A stretch of DNA of 64,000 bases from Teichococcus aerophilus (GCF_014490485.1 NZ_JACTVA010000018.1:1-64000); one strand, 5' to 3'. Shown: positions 27,176 through 36,562, counted from the stretch's first letter. Notes: a model not told the origin generated them from the letters alone. Made by a program: numbers and translations.

Positions 27176-28381
27176 GTGATCCCCGCCCTGATGCCGACCT
27201 ACAACCGCGCAGACCTCGCCTTCGAGCGGGGCGAAGGCGCCTGGCTGTGGACGAGCGACGGGCGACGATTCCTGGATTTCGGCTCCGGCATCGCCACCAC
27301 CTCCATCGGCCACGCGCATCCGCACCTCGTGCGGACCATCGCCGAGCAGGCGGCCAAGGTGATGCACACCTCCAATCTGTACCGCGTGCCGCAGGCCGAG
27401 CGCCTGGCGCAGCGGCTGGTGGAGTCCTCCTTCGCCGACAGCGTCTTCTTCGCCAATTCCGGCGCGGAGGCCAATGAAGGCATGGTCAAGGCGGTGCGGA
27501 AGTACCACGCCGAGAATGGCCACCCGGAGAAGTTCCACACCATCTGCTTCGAGGGCGCCTTCCACGGCCGCACCCTGGCGATGATCTCGGCCACCGGCAA
27601 CGCCAAGTACCTGGAGGGCTTCGGCCCGCCGGTGCAGGGCTTCCAGCATGTGCCCTTCGGCAACATGAACGCGGTGCGCGACGCCATCGGCCCGAATACC
27701 GGCTCGATCATGATCGAGCCGATCCAGGGCGAGGGCGGCGTGCGCCCGGCCGATCTGCGCTTCCTGCGTGAGCTGCGCGCCGTCTGCGACGAGTTCGGCC
27801 TGCTGCTGGCGCTGGACGAGGTGCAGACCGGCATGGGGCGTTCCGGCAAGCTCTGGGCCCACCAGTGGGCCGGGATCGAGCCGGACATCATGTCCTCGGC
27901 CAAGGGTATCGGCGGCGGCTTCCCGCTGGGCGCCGTGCTGGCGAAGGAGAAGGTGGCGAAGTACCTGAAGCCCGGCACGCACGGCACCACCTATGGCGGC
28001 AACCCGCTGGCGTGCTCGGCCGGCAACGCGGTGCTGGACGTCATCCTGGCCGATGGCTTCCTGGACAACGTGGACGCCACCGCCCGCTACCTGTGGGAGC
28101 AGCTGACCGCCCTGGTCGGCCGCCACCCGACGGTGCTGACGGGGCTGCGCGGTGCCGGCCTGCTGGTCGGCCTGCAATGCGCGGATGGCGTGACCAACAC
28201 CGACATGCAGGGCGCCGCGGTGGATGAAGGCCTGCTGACGGTGGCGGCCGGCCAGAACGTGCTGCGCGTGGCGCCGCCGCTGATCATCACCCGCGCGCAT
28301 GTGGACGAAGCCGTGGCGGCGCTGGACCGCGCCTTCACCAAGGCCGCGTCCGCGCTGCGGGAGAAGGCAGCCGCAAAGTGA
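27176..28381 (+). CDS. argD: Acetylornithine aminotransferase
   Basis: PLP-dependent class III aminotransferase of arginine biosynthesis, converting N-acetylglutamate semialdehyde to N-acetylornithine. 401 residues from GTG 27176, with GGAGAAG about 8 bases upstream (the longer frame upstream has no signal). Typical features: [76 protein letters not shown], and the PLP lysine in [15 protein letters not shown]. It overlaps argF by 4 bases (GTGA), which supports ArgD over other class III enzymes. Confidence 0.95.
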   Translation: MIPALMPTYNRADLAFERGEGAWLWTSDGRRFLDFGSGIATTSIGHAHPHLVRTIAEQAAKVMHTSNLYRVPQAERLAQRLVESSFADSVFFANSGAEANEGMVKAVRKYHAENGHPEKFHTICFEGAFHGRTLAMISATGNAKYLEGFGPPVQGFQHVPFGNMNAVRDAIGPNTGSIMIEPIQGEGGVRPADLRFLRELRAVCDEFGLLLALDEVQTGMGRSGKLWAHQWAGIEPDIMSSAKGIGGGFPLGAVLAKEKVAKYLKPGTHGTTYGGNPLACSAGNAVLDVILADGFLDNVDATARYLWEQLTALVGRHPTVLTGLRGAGLLVGLQCADGVTNTDMQGAAVDEGLLTVAAGQNVLRVAPPLIITRAHVDEAVAALDRAFTKAASALREKAAAK

Positions 28382-29334
28382 GCGCCGTGCTGAAGTCAAT
28401 GACGGGGGGGGCGGCGCAAGCCGCCCCTCGCCACTTTCTGGAGCTGTCGGATTTCGACGCGGCCACCTTGCGGCAGATGCTGGACCTGGCGGCCGACACC
28501 AAGCGCGGCGCGGTGGCGGACAAGCCGCTGGCCGGCAAGACCATCGCGCTGATCTTCGAGAAGCCCTCCACCCGCACCCGCGTCTCCTTCGAGGTGGGCA
28601 TCCACCAGCTTGGCGGCCATGCCATCGTGCTCTCCTCCAAGGACATGCAGCTGGGGCGTGGCGAGTCGGCGGCGGACACGGCCAAGGTGCTGTCCCGCTA
28701 CGTCGATGCCATCATGCTGCGCACGGACAGCGTGGCCAAGCTGCGGGAGCTGGCGGAGCACGCCACGGTGCCGGTGATCAACGGCCTCACCGACGTGTCC
28801 CACCCCTGCCAGCTGATGGCCGATGTGCTGACCTTCGAGGAGCATCGCGGCCCCGTCGCCGGCCAGACCATCGCCTGGGTGGGGGATGGCAACAACGTCG
28901 CCCAGAGCTTCATCCAGGCCGCCGCGCGCTTCGGCTTCACGCTTCGCCTGGCGACGCCGCCGGAACTGGCGCCGCCGGCCCAGCTGGTGGATTGGGCCCG
29001 GCGCGAAGGCGCGACCATCGAGCTGACCTCCGACCCCGTTGCCGCCGTGCGCGGCGCGCGCTGCGTCGTCACCGACACCTGGGTCAGCATGTCGGACGAG
29101 AAGGAAGGCGGGCCGACGGCGCGCCACAACATGCTCGCCCCCTACCAGCTGAACGCGGCGCTGCTGCAGCACGCGGCGGCGGATGCGATCGTCATGCACT
29201 GCCTGCCGGCGCATCGCGGCGAGGAGATCACCGCCGAGGTGATCGACGGCCCGCAGAGCGTGGTGTTCGACGAGGCCGAGAACCGGCTGCATGCCCAGAA
29301 GGGCGTGCTGCTCTGGGCCCTCGGCGCCGGCTGA
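28378..29334 (+). CDS. argF: Ornithine carbamoyltransferase
   Basis: Converts ornithine and carbamoyl phosphate to citrulline. 318 residues from GTG 28378. Carbamoyl-phosphate motif [12 protein letters not shown], the [12 protein letters not shown] segment, HPCQ loop, ornithine-binding [23 protein letters not shown], and [10 protein letters not shown] near the C terminus. Length and order are standard. Translationally coupled to argD. Confidence 0.97.
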   Translation: MSAVLKSMTGGAAQAAPRHFLELSDFDAATLRQMLDLAADTKRGAVADKPLAGKTIALIFEKPSTRTRVSFEVGIHQLGGHAIVLSSKDMQLGRGESAADTAKVLSRYVDAIMLRTDSVAKLRELAEHATVPVINGLTDVSHPCQLMADVLTFEEHRGPVAGQTIAWVGDGNNVAQSFIQAAARFGFTLRLATPPELAPPAQLVDWARREGATIELTSDPVAAVRGARCVVTDTWVSMSDEKEGGPTARHNMLAPYQLNAALLQHAAADAIVMHCLPAHRGEEITAEVIDGPQSVVFDEAENRLHAQKGVLLWALGAG

Positions 29335-29378
29335 GCGGCCCCGGGATGCCGCTGCCTGCCCTGGCCAGCCTGTGCCCT

Positions 29379-29395
29379 GCCGGCATGATGCCGGC
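29379..29395. other. Hairpin between argF and hydroxy-acid dehydrogenase
   Basis: The sequence GCCGGCATGATGCCGGC is a perfect inverted repeat with 8-base arms, 45 bp after the argF stop and 19 bp before the next start. It lacks a T tract, so it may be an attenuating or mRNA-stabilising hairpin rather than a terminator. Confidence 0.35.
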
Positions 29396-29413
29396 GGGGC
29401 GGGCGCACCACCG

Positions 29414-30652
29414 ATGAGCGACCCGGCCTTCACGCCGGCGCCGCCGCAGCGCCCGCCACGCCGCATGCGGCGGATCTTCGCGCTGGAGGATCTGGAGGAC
29501 GCGGCGCGGCGGCTGCTGCCACGGCCGATCTTCGGCTATGTCGCCGGCGCCTCCGAAACCAATGCCACCCTCGCGGATAACCGCCGCGTCTTCGACGAGA
29601 TCCAGTTCCTGCCGCGCATGCTGGTCGGCGTGACCGGGCGGCGGCTGGATTGCGAGGTGATGGGGCAGCGCCATGCCATGCCCTTCGGCATCGCCCCGAT
29701 GGGGGTGAGCGCGTTGACCGGCTATCGGGGCGACCTGTCGCTGGCGCGCGCGGCGCAGCGGGCCGGCATTCCCATGATCATCAGCGCCGCCTCCCTCATC
29801 CGGTTGGAAGACGTGGCCGAGGTGGCGCCGGGCGCGTGGTACCAGGCCTATCTCTCCGGCGACCAGGCGGAGGCGGTGGCGATGGTGGACCGCGTAGAGC
29901 GAGCCGGCATCGGCACCTTCGTCATCACCGCCGACAGCGCCGTGGTGCCCAGCCGGGAGAACAACCTGCGCACCGGCTACCGCACCCCCATCCGCCCGGA
30001 TGCGGCGCTGCTGTGGCATGGCATGACGCATCCGTCCTGGTCGCTCGGCACCTTCCTGCGGACCTTCCTGCGGCACGGGAACCCGCATTTCGAGAATGCG
30101 GGGCCCGGGCGCGGGGCGCCGCTGCTCTCCCGCCAGGCCGTGCGCGACTTCTCGGGGCGGGAGAGCCTGGACTGGGCGGTGGTGCGCACCGTCCGCGCCC
30201 GCTGGCGCGGCAAGCTGGTCATCAAGGGCCTGCTGCACCCGGCCGACGTCGCGATGGCGCGGGAGGCCGGGGCGGATGGCGTCATCCTCTCCAACCATGG
30301 CGGGCGGCAGCTGGATGGCGCGGTATCGCCGCTGCGGGTGCTGCCCGCCGCGCTGGCGCAGGCCGGCGGCATGGACATCATGATCGACAGCGGCTTCCGC
30401 CGGGGGACCGATATCCTCAAGGCGCTCGGCCTCGGCGCGCGGTTCGTGTTCGTCGGGCGGCCCTTCAACTACGCCTCCGCGCTGGCGGGGGAAGCCGGCG
30501 TGGACCACGCGATCGCGCTGCTGCGGACGCAGCTGGTCGCCGATCTCGGCATGCTCGGCCTGCTGGACCTGAAGGGCATGACGAAGGACCTGCTGTTCCT
30601 GGACGGCTTCCGCGCCGTGCCGCCGCAACGGACAGCACCCCCGCCTGGGTGA
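29414..30652 (+). CDS. FMN-dependent alpha-hydroxy-acid dehydrogenase (LldD-like)
   Basis: 412-residue TIM-barrel flavoenzyme that oxidises an L-2-hydroxy acid (lactate, glycolate or mandelate in the family), passing electrons to quinone or oxygen. Start ATG 29414. Landmarks: FGYVAGASETNATLADNRRVFDE, PFGIAPMGVSAL, FMN lysine in LVIKGLL, catalytic His and Arg in LSNHGGRQLDGA, and MIDSGFRRGTDILKALGLGA. The next gene is a flavin hydroxylase 58 bp on. The C-terminal tail is Pro-rich. The substrate cannot be assigned. Confidence 0.9.
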   Translation: MSDPAFTPAPPQRPPRRMRRIFALEDLEDAARRLLPRPIFGYVAGASETNATLADNRRVFDEIQFLPRMLVGVTGRRLDCEVMGQRHAMPFGIAPMGVSALTGYRGDLSLARAAQRAGIPMIISAASLIRLEDVAEVAPGAWYQAYLSGDQAEAVAMVDRVERAGIGTFVITADSAVVPSRENNLRTGYRTPIRPDAALLWHGMTHPSWSLGTFLRTFLRHGNPHFENAGPGRGAPLLSRQAVRDFSGRESLDWAVVRTVRARWRGKLVIKGLLHPADVAMAREAGADGVILSNHGGRQLDGAVSPLRVLPAALAQAGGMDIMIDSGFRRGTDILKALGLGARFVFVGRPFNYASALAGEAGVDHAIALLRTQLVADLGMLGLLDLKGMTKDLLFLDGFRAVPPQRTAPPPG

Positions 30653-30710
30653 CAGAGTGGCCCCCCGCGCCTATGTGCAGGCCAGTCCGAAACGACGGGG
30701 GCCACAGGCC

Positions 30711-31895
30711 ATGCAGTTCGATGTCGCGATCGTGGGCGGGGGGCCGGTGGGCCTGGCCTTCGCGGGTTCGCTTTCCCGCACGGGGCTGTCCGTCGCCGTG
30801 GTGGAACCGCAGGAGGAAGCCGCCCTCGCCGCCCCTGGCTTCGACGGGCGGGAAATCGCGCTGACGCATCGGTCGCAGGACATCATGCGGGCGCTGGGCG
30901 CGTGGGCGCACATTCCCGCCGGCGTGCCCTCCGCCCTGCGGGAGGCACGGGTGCTCAATGGCGGCTCCCCCTACGCGCTGCGCTTCGATACCGCCGGGCG
31001 CAAGGCGGCCGAGCTGGGGCAGTTGGTGCCCAACCACATCATCCGCCAGGCGCTGTACCAGGCCCTCAAGGCCGCCCCGGGCCGCACCGAGCTGCTGACG
31101 GGCCGCAAGGCTGTGGCGCTGTGGACCGACGTGGACGGCGCCCGCCTTGGCCTCTCGGACGGGACGGAGATCCAGGCGAAGCTGGTGGTCGCCGCCGACA
31201 GCCGCTTCTCCAACCTGCGCCGTCTGGCCGGGATCGAGGCGGAGACGCTGGATTTCGGCAAGGCGATGCTCGTCGCCCGGATGCGCCACACCCTGCCGCA
31301 CCAGCACATCGCCACCGAGTGGTTCGACTACGGCCAGACCATGGCCATGCTGCCGCTGAATGGCGAGGTGTCCTCCGCCGTGCTGACGCTGCCGCCGGAC
31401 GAGATCGACCGGATGCGGCAGATGGACGGCGCCGCCTTCGGGGCCGAGATCACCCGCCGCTACCACGGCCGCCTGGGGCCGATGGAGCTGATCAGCACCC
31501 GGCACACCTATCCGCTGATCGCGGTCTATGCCCGCCGCTTCGCCGGGCAGCGGGTGGCACTGCTGGGCGATGCCGCCGTGGGCATGCACCCCGTGACGGC
31601 GCATGGTTTTAATTTTGGCCTGCATGGGCAAGACATCCTGGCCCACCGCATCCGCGCCGCGCTGGCGGATGGGCGTGACTTCGCCGCCGGCCCGGTGCTG
31701 CGCGGCTACGAGGCCGAGCACCGCCAGGCGACGCGCGGCCTGTACCTGGCCACCAACGCCACCGCCCTGCTCTATACCAGCGACAAGCTGCCAGCGCGGC
31801 TGCTGCGCGGTGCCGCGCTGCGGCTGGGCAACCACCTGCGGCCGGTACGCGGCGCGATCGTCAACCGGCTGATGGATGCCGAGGCGCGGGCCTGA
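30711..31895 (+). CDS. UbiH/UbiF-family FAD-dependent hydroxylase
   Basis: Flavoprotein monooxygenase of the ubiquinone-ring hydroxylase family, 394 residues from ATG 30711. FAD motif GGGPVG (9-14) with a long first helix, REIALTHRSQDIMRALGAW, VVAADSRFSNLRR, and the second FAD motif GDAAVGMHPVTAHGFNFGLHG, which closely matches ubiquinone hydroxylases. The HPVTAHGFNFGL wording recalls UbiM, an alphaproteobacterial multi-position hydroxylase, but this is from memory and not proven. It would insert a ring hydroxyl during ubiquinone synthesis at the inner membrane. Confidence 0.87.
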   Translation: MQFDVAIVGGGPVGLAFAGSLSRTGLSVAVVEPQEEAALAAPGFDGREIALTHRSQDIMRALGAWAHIPAGVPSALREARVLNGGSPYALRFDTAGRKAAELGQLVPNHIIRQALYQALKAAPGRTELLTGRKAVALWTDVDGARLGLSDGTEIQAKLVVAADSRFSNLRRLAGIEAETLDFGKAMLVARMRHTLPHQHIATEWFDYGQTMAMLPLNGEVSSAVLTLPPDEIDRMRQMDGAAFGAEITRRYHGRLGPMELISTRHTYPLIAVYARRFAGQRVALLGDAAVGMHPVTAHGFNFGLHGQDILAHRIRAALADGRDFAAGPVLRGYEAEHRQATRGLYLATNATALLYTSDKLPARLLRGAALRLGNHLRPVRGAIVNRLMDAEARA

Positions 31896-31920
31896 GCGGC
31901 GACGTTGGCTTGTTGGGTGG

Positions 31921-32135
31921 GATCGAGGGGGCGCTGCCCCCTCGAGCTCCCCTGGCAGGGGGTACGATCCCCTGTACCCGCGATTCTTTGGGAGGGCGGC
32001 GGTGCCAGACCGCGCTCCTTTTAAAAATATGATTTAAATCAATGCATTAACTGACGGTCGCGGCCCTCGGTGGCTAAGGAACGGGTTTCCAAATGTCTCA
32101 CGCCTTGGCGGGGAGAGGGTGAGAGGGGCAGAGCC
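31921..32135. repeat. Family 2 structured intergenic repeat, copy b (reverse orientation)
   Basis: Half 2 comes first, reverse-complemented (31921-31983: TCGAGGGGGCGCTGCCCCCTCGA stem region and a GGGTACGATCCC stem). An AT-rich centre follows (32015-32050, with TTTTTAAAAATATGATTTAAAT-like sequence). Half 1 is then reverse-complemented and degraded (32082-32135). It lies downstream of the UbiH-like gene and upstream of hslO, in opposite orientation to copy c. Confidence 0.75.
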
Positions 32136-32163
32136 ACTCGCGCGGCCAACGCCGCCAGGCGCA

Positions 32164-32222
32164 CACCAAACACCACAGAAAAAAGATGGGGGTCTGGGGG
32201 AATTCCTTCCCCCAGCCTTCTC
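32164..32222. repeat. Family 1 solo arm
   Basis: A single right-type arm: CACAGAAAAAAGATGGGGGT followed by the stem CTGGGGGAA, loop TTCC, stem TTCCCCCAG and then CCTTC. No partner arm was found nearby, so this is a half element. The stem has different but still matching bases compared with the consensus. The remaining DNA up to hslO (32223-32457) shows nothing recognisable. Confidence 0.75.
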
Positions 32223-32457
32223 TCCGCCCCACCACCCGCGCCCCCGGCAGGGAAGCCATCCACCCCTGCATTGTCGCAAGGTGTCGCAACGGCGCTGCAT
32301 CCACACTATCTAGGGCGAGACACAGCGCGGGTGCTTCCCCCCGCGGCCTTCGGGCGTGGCAGGCGCCGCGCCACCCCAACCACCGGCCGAGACCACCCCT
32401 GGGACCCATCTGGCCCCGCGCGGCGCGTTTCCGGCCCCGAGCATTCGCAGGGCTTCC

Positions 32458-33420
32458 GTGACCGATCCGACGCTTCCCAACGCCCCCCATGACGACGACC
32501 GCAGCCCTGCCCCCAACGTGACGGTGGCCGAGGCCGTGCAGCCCTTCCACCTCTGGGACAAGCCGGTGCGCGGCCGCCTGGTGCGGCTGGGCGTGCTGGC
32601 GGATGTGCTGCTTTCCCGCCACGACAACCCGGATGTGGTGAAGAAGCTGACCGGCCAGGCGCTGGCGCTGACGGCCGGGCTGGCGACCGCGTTGAAGTAC
32701 CAGGGCAGCTTCAGCCTGCAGGCCAAGGGCGACGGCGCCGTGCCGATGCTGCTGGCCGACTGCACCGATGCCGGCACGCTGCGTGGCTATGCCCGCGCCG
32801 ACAACGACCGGCTGGCCCTGCTGAACGGCGCAGACGCCGAGGCGGGCGCACTGCTGGGCAATGGCTACCTGGCCTTCACCTGCGACCAGGGGCCGGAGAT
32901 GGAGCGCTACCAGGGCATCGTCTCTCTGGAAGGCGAGACCCTGGCGGAGATGACCGGCCACTACTTCCAGACCTCTGAGCAGTTCGCCAGCCGCGTCTGG
33001 CTGGCTGCCGGCAAGGGCGAGGAAGGCTGGCGCGGCACCGCGCTGATCCTGGAGCGCGTCGCCGGCGAGGGGGGCATCGACCCGGAGATGGACGACGAGA
33101 CGCAGGACGACGCGTGGGACACCGCCATCGCCCTGGCCTCCACCGTGAAGGAGGAGGAGTTGCTGGATGACAGCTTGGCCTCCGGCCAGTTGCTGCACCG
33201 GTTGTTCCATGCCGAGGGGCTGGCGCTGGGGCAGCCGCGGCCGCTCTCCTACGGCTGCCGCTGCTCCCGCGCCCGGCTGAGCTCGGTGCTGGAAGGGTTC
33301 AGCGAGGAGGATCTGGACGAGATGACTCAGGCGGGCGAGATCTCCATGACCTGCGAGTTCTGCAACACCACCTTCCGCTTCGCACGGAGCGAGGTGGGAG
33401 CCGCATCCCGTCAGGGCTGA
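32458..33420 (+). CDS. hslO: Redox-regulated chaperone Hsp33
   Basis: Holdase chaperone switched on by oxidative stress in the cytoplasm. 320 residues from GTG 32458. N-terminal domain with VRGRLVRLGVLADVLLSRHDNP and ALKYQGSFSLQAKGDGAVPMLLADCT; middle linker with acidic stretch (PEMDDETQDD). The C-terminal zinc switch has C267-x-C269 and C299-xx-C302, the four canonical ligands. An acidic N-terminal extension of about 25 residues precedes the core. The gene is flanked by family 2 repeats in opposite orientation (31921-32135 and 33436-33673). Confidence 0.94.
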   Translation: MTDPTLPNAPHDDDRSPAPNVTVAEAVQPFHLWDKPVRGRLVRLGVLADVLLSRHDNPDVVKKLTGQALALTAGLATALKYQGSFSLQAKGDGAVPMLLADCTDAGTLRGYARADNDRLALLNGADAEAGALLGNGYLAFTCDQGPEMERYQGIVSLEGETLAEMTGHYFQTSEQFASRVWLAAGKGEEGWRGTALILERVAGEGGIDPEMDDETQDDAWDTAIALASTVKEEELLDDSLASGQLLHRLFHAEGLALGQPRPLSYGCRCSRARLSSVLEGFSEEDLDEMTQAGEISMTCEFCNTTFRFARSEVGAASRQG

Positions 33421-33435
33421 GCGGCCAGATGGGAT

Positions 33436-33673
33436 GAGAGGGGCGCTGCCCCTCTCACACTCTCCCCGCCAAAGGCCTGAGGCCTTTGGAAACCCGTTTG
33501 TTCGGTTGGTACGGCGGAGAGTGTGCTTTTCTAATCTACTATTATAAATGGTTTTTCTGGCATCTTTTTGAGGATGGCATCCTTTTGAGTAAGGAGTGCG
33601 CCTGACTGACCGCGGGTGCAGGGGATCGTATCCCCTGCCGGGGGAGTTCGAGGGGGCAGAGCCCTCTCGATCC
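33436..33673. repeat. Family 2 structured intergenic repeat, copy c (best-preserved copy)
   Basis: Half 1 (33436-33497): stem GAGAGGGGC/GCCCCTCTC (33436-33456), then CCAAAGGCC/GGCCTTTGG. An AT-rich centre (about 33510-33590, TTTTCTAATCTACTATTATA) follows. Half 2 (33611-33673): stem GGGGATCGTATCCCC and GAGGGGGCAGAGCCCTCTC. It begins 15 bp after hslO and could act as its terminator or encode a structured RNA. No gene lies between 33421 and 33809. Confidence 0.78.
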
Positions 33674-33809
33674 ACGGCCTCCAGCCATGCAGCCACCATC
33701 ACCTGCGGGCCCTCCATCTCAGGCCCGACCTGCCCCCAGCCGGATCAGGATTGCCGCTTCCGCCGGCAGCGATCATGATCCGCAGCCTTTCACGGGGGAG
33801 AAATACCGG

Positions 33810-34457
33810 ATGATGCCGACGATCACGCGCCGCCGGGTGGCGCTGTTGCTGCCCCTGCTGGCCGCCGCTTGCGCCACCAGCGAGACCGCGCCGCCCCTGC
33901 CCCCTGCCCCCGGCTATGGCTACCTGACGCCGCTGCGCCTCAACGTGCTGGATATCGAGGTGGCCGAGCCCGTGCCCGGGCCGGCCTTCCGTACCGACCT
34001 GCCGGCCCCGCTTTCCCCAGTGGCGCAAGCGGTGCGGATGGGGCGGGAGAGGCTGGTGCCGGTGGGCACGGTCGGCCGCGCGCGCTTCATCGTCGATGCC
34101 GCGACGCTGACGCGGGAACAGGCAACGGCCGGTGGCCTGTTCGCCCAGCAGTCAGACCGTTTCAACGTGATGATCCATGTGCGGATCGAAATCCTCAACG
34201 GCGAAGGCACCCGCGTGGCCTTTACCGAGGCGGAGGTGCGCCGCAACGCCACCGTCATCGTCGAAGGCCCGGCCAGCCAGGCGCGGGCGGCCGACCAGAT
34301 CGTGCGGCAGGCGATGGACGACCTGAATGTGGAGCTGGAGTTCCAGATCCGCCGCAACCTGCGCGACTGGATCATGACCGGCGACCCCGGCGTGGTGCCG
34401 CCGACGGCGGTGCAGCAGGAAAGCCTGGGCGCCACTACGCCGCTGCCCCGGCCCTAA
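33810..34457 (+). CDS. Predicted lipoprotein of unknown function
   Basis: 215 residues from ATG 33810, with GGGGGAG about 10 bases upstream. The signal peptide ends in a lipobox (LLLPLLAAAC), so it is a lipoprotein. The mature part is Pro-rich at first, then a globular region (LRLNVLDIEVAEPVPGP, ARFIVDAATLTREQ, NVMIHVRIEILNGEGTRVAFTEAEVRR, ending in helices with ARAADQIVRQAMDDLNVELEFQIRRNL). I do not recognise the family. It ends 11 bp before the Rid gene, so both probably share a transcript. Confidence 0.82.
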   Translation: MMPTITRRRVALLLPLLAAACATSETAPPLPPAPGYGYLTPLRLNVLDIEVAEPVPGPAFRTDLPAPLSPVAQAVRMGRERLVPVGTVGRARFIVDAATLTREQATAGGLFAQQSDRFNVMIHVRIEILNGEGTRVAFTEAEVRRNATVIVEGPASQARAADQIVRQAMDDLNVELEFQIRRNLRDWIMTGDPGVVPPTAVQQESLGATTPLPRP

Positions 34458-34468
34458 GGGACATCGGC

Positions 34469-34858
34469 ATGAGCAAGGTCACCTTCAGCAACCCGCCCAG
34501 CCTGCCGGCGCCGGCGGGCTTCTATTCGCAGACTGCCCTGGTCGAGGGGCCAGGCCGGCGGCTGATCATCGCCGGGCAGATTGGCGTGGCGCCGGATGGC
34601 ACGGTGGCGGCCGACGGGCCGGCGCAGATGCGGCAGGCCCTGGCCAATCTGGGCGCTGCGCTCGCCGCGCACGGCATGGGGCCGGACAAGGTGGTGCGCG
34701 TGCTGGTGCTGCTGACCGACCGCGCCCTTCTGGGCGAGTGGCGGCAGGCGCGCACGGCCTTCTTCGGCGACCACCAACCCACCAGCACGCTGCTGGTCGC
34801 GGCCGGGCTGGCGGACCCGCGCTTCGTCGTGGAGGTCGAGGCGGAGGCGGTGGACTAA
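34469..34858 (+). CDS. Rid (YjgF/YER057c/UK114) family protein lacking the catalytic Arg
   Basis: 129-residue Rid-fold protein, ATG 34469. The family pattern is visible: GFYSQTALVEGPGRRLIIAGQIGVAPDGT, MRQALANLGAALAAHGMGPDKVVRVLVLLTD, FFGDHQPTSTLLVAAGL, FVVEVEAEAVD. True RidA imine deaminases carry Arg in the segment before the VxxLP-like strand; here that segment reads PTSTLLVAAG, so the deaminase Arg appears absent. It is therefore better called a Rid-subfamily protein than RidA. Probably cytoplasmic homotrimer. Confidence 0.87.
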   Translation: MSKVTFSNPPSLPAPAGFYSQTALVEGPGRRLIIAGQIGVAPDGTVAADGPAQMRQALANLGAALAAHGMGPDKVVRVLVLLTDRALLGEWRQARTAFFGDHQPTSTLLVAAGLADPRFVVEVEAEAVD

Positions 34859-34929
34859 GGGCGGGGCGCTGACCGCCGAGCCACTGGCATCCTGGCCTTC
34901 CCTGGCGACGGGCCGACTGAAAGGCGTGG

Positions 34930-35193
34930 AGGAAGGCCGGGGAAGGAATTCCCCGGACCCCTTCTTTTCTTTTTTCGAGTTTTCCGGGCGTGGCGGCTGA
35001 GGGCGCGGTCTTGGGAGACGGCTGGGTGCGCCGGAGGTCCTGGACCTCAGGCGCCTGACGGTTCAGCCCGAGCGGGCCATTCTTAAAATCATCAAGCAGC
35101 GTCGGCTCACGCCCGTGAAGCGTAACGCTAAACGCGCAGAAAAAGTCGAATCAAACCGATAGGTTTGATGGGGAATTCCTTCCCCGGCCTTTC
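34930..35193. repeat. Family 1 paired inverted element, copy E (convergent junction)
   Basis: Lies between the converging Rid gene (ends 34858) and folE (ends 35272). Left arm 34930-34985: CCGGGGAAGGAATTCCCCGG then ACCCCTTCTTTTCTTTTTTC. Right arm up to 35193 has the same core hairpin, but its T-rich segment is replaced by a second palindrome ATCAAACCGATAGGTTTGAT (35150-35169). The centre contains the GGAGGTCCTGGACCTC palindrome and GGTTCAGCCCG block. Confidence 0.85.
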
Positions 35194-35271
35194 TCCGCTT
35201 CAGCCTTAAAGGGCCAAGCAGGGCTACCGGACGGCAACGGTCCGGGGGGGAGGTCCCCTCCGGAACGTGGT

Positions 35272-35910
35272 TCAGCCCTCGAAGCCGCCGGCGCGCGGAG
35301 CGCCCAGCAGTGCCATGAATTCGCGGCGGGTGTCGGAGTTGTCGCGGAACGCGCCGAGCATGCGGCTGGTGATCATGGCCACGCCCGGCTTGTGCACGCC
35401 GCGCGTCGTCATGCACTGGTGAGCGGCCTCGATCACCACGGCCACGCCCTTAGGCTTCAGCACGTCCTGGATGGTGTTGGCGATCTGCGCCGTCAGCTTT
35501 TCCTGGATCTGCAGGCGCTTGGAGAACAGCTCCATCACCCGCGCCAGCTTGCTGATGCCGACAACGCGGCCTTCCGGCAGGTAGGCGATATGCGCGCGGC
35601 CGATGATCGGCACCATGTGGTGCTCGCAATGGCTCTCCAGGCGGATGTCGCGCAGGACCACCATCTCGTCATAGCCGTCCGTCTCCTCGAAGGAGCGGGC
35701 GAGCATGTCGGCGGGGTCTTCGTCGTAGCCGCAGAAGAACTCGCTGTAGGAGCGCACGACGCGGGAGGGCGTGTCGATCAGCCCTTCGCGGTCGGGATTG
35801 TCGCCGGCCCACATCAGCAGCGTGCGGACAGCGGCCTCGGCCTCCTCCCGCGTCGGCTTGGTCCGGGTTGCGTCGGCGGCTTTTGCCGCGGCCGGCGTCT
35901 GAATGTTCAC
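35272..35910 (-). CDS. folE: GTP cyclohydrolase I
   Basis: First enzyme of tetrahydrofolate and pterin synthesis, converting GTP to dihydroneopterin triphosphate. 212 residues if started at GTG 35910, which has GGAAG 8 bases upstream; a TTG two codons earlier is possible but too close to that site. Features: Zn ligands in ESHCEHH (C95, H98 region) and HQCMTTRG, the [21 protein letters not shown] strand, and [10 protein letters not shown] disordered Ala/Thr-rich N-terminal tail of about 20 residues precedes the domain. Confidence 0.95.
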   Translation of the reverse strand: MNIQTPAAAKAADATRTKPTREEAEAAVRTLLMWAGDNPDREGLIDTPSRVVRSYSEFFCGYDEDPADMLARSFEETDGYDEMVVLRDIRLESHCEHHMVPIIGRAHIAYLPEGRVVGISKLARVMELFSKRLQIQEKLTAQIANTIQDVLKPKGVAVVIEAAHQCMTTRGVHKPGVAMITSRMLGAFRDNSDTRREFMALLGAPRAGGFEG

Positions 35911-36022
35911 TGCCAATGCTTCCGTGCGAAGGCCGGTCTATGCCGGGTTGGGTTCCAGGTCGGCGGAGCGGACGACTGTGTCATCCGTTCGGCGGAGCGG
36001 ACAATTCCGCGATTCGTTGCGC

Positions 36023-36433
36023 TTAGTGAACTGCGCCGCCCTGGTAGGGACTGTCCAGGCTAAAAGCGGGAATGGCAACGTCGAAGGTCTCGCCGCTGTC
36101 CCGTTCGATCATGTGGTAGGTGCCGCGCATGAAGCCGGAGGGCGTGGAGAGCGGCGTGCCGGAGGTGTATTCGAAATCCTCGCCCGCTTCCAGCACAGGT
36201 TGCTCGCCAACCACGCCGGGGCCATGCACCTGCTGCGTACGTCCCAGACCGTCGGTGATGAGCCAGCTGCGCTTGAGCAACTGCACAGTGCGGGTGCCGA
36301 GGTTTTCGATCGTGACCCGGTAGGCCCAGACGAAATGGGACTCTTCCGGCTTCGACTGGTCCTCCAGGTAGAAGGCCCGGACGGAGACCCGCACATCCCG
36401 CGTGACGGCGGTGAACAATGGCGGTTCGGTCAT
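36023..36433 (-). CDS. apaG: ApaG protein
   Basis: Single-domain beta-sandwich protein (DUF525/ApaG), 136 residues from ATG 36433. Family hallmarks are VRAFYLEDQSKPEESHFVWAYRVTIENLG, VQLLKRSWLITDG, VHGPGVVGEQPVLEAGEDFEYTSGTPLSTPSGFMRGTYHM. Function is poorly known (linked to cobalt/magnesium tolerance in enterics). It lies 112 bp upstream of folE on the same strand and may be co-transcribed with it. Confidence 0.94.
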   Translation of the reverse strand: MTEPPLFTAVTRDVRVSVRAFYLEDQSKPEESHFVWAYRVTIENLGTRTVQLLKRSWLITDGLGRTQQVHGPGVVGEQPVLEAGEDFEYTSGTPLSTPSGFMRGTYHMIERDSGETFDVAIPAFSLDSPYQGGAVH

Positions 36434-36562
36434 GCACGCCCCTTCCGACAGCCCATGAATCCTGCACGGGGCGGGACAGGGATAGACCCGCCGCACCCCT
36501 CCGCGCCAGTCCCGCCTGAGCGGCGGCGCCTGTTGCAGCGCTTTGCAGGGAAGGCAATTGCG

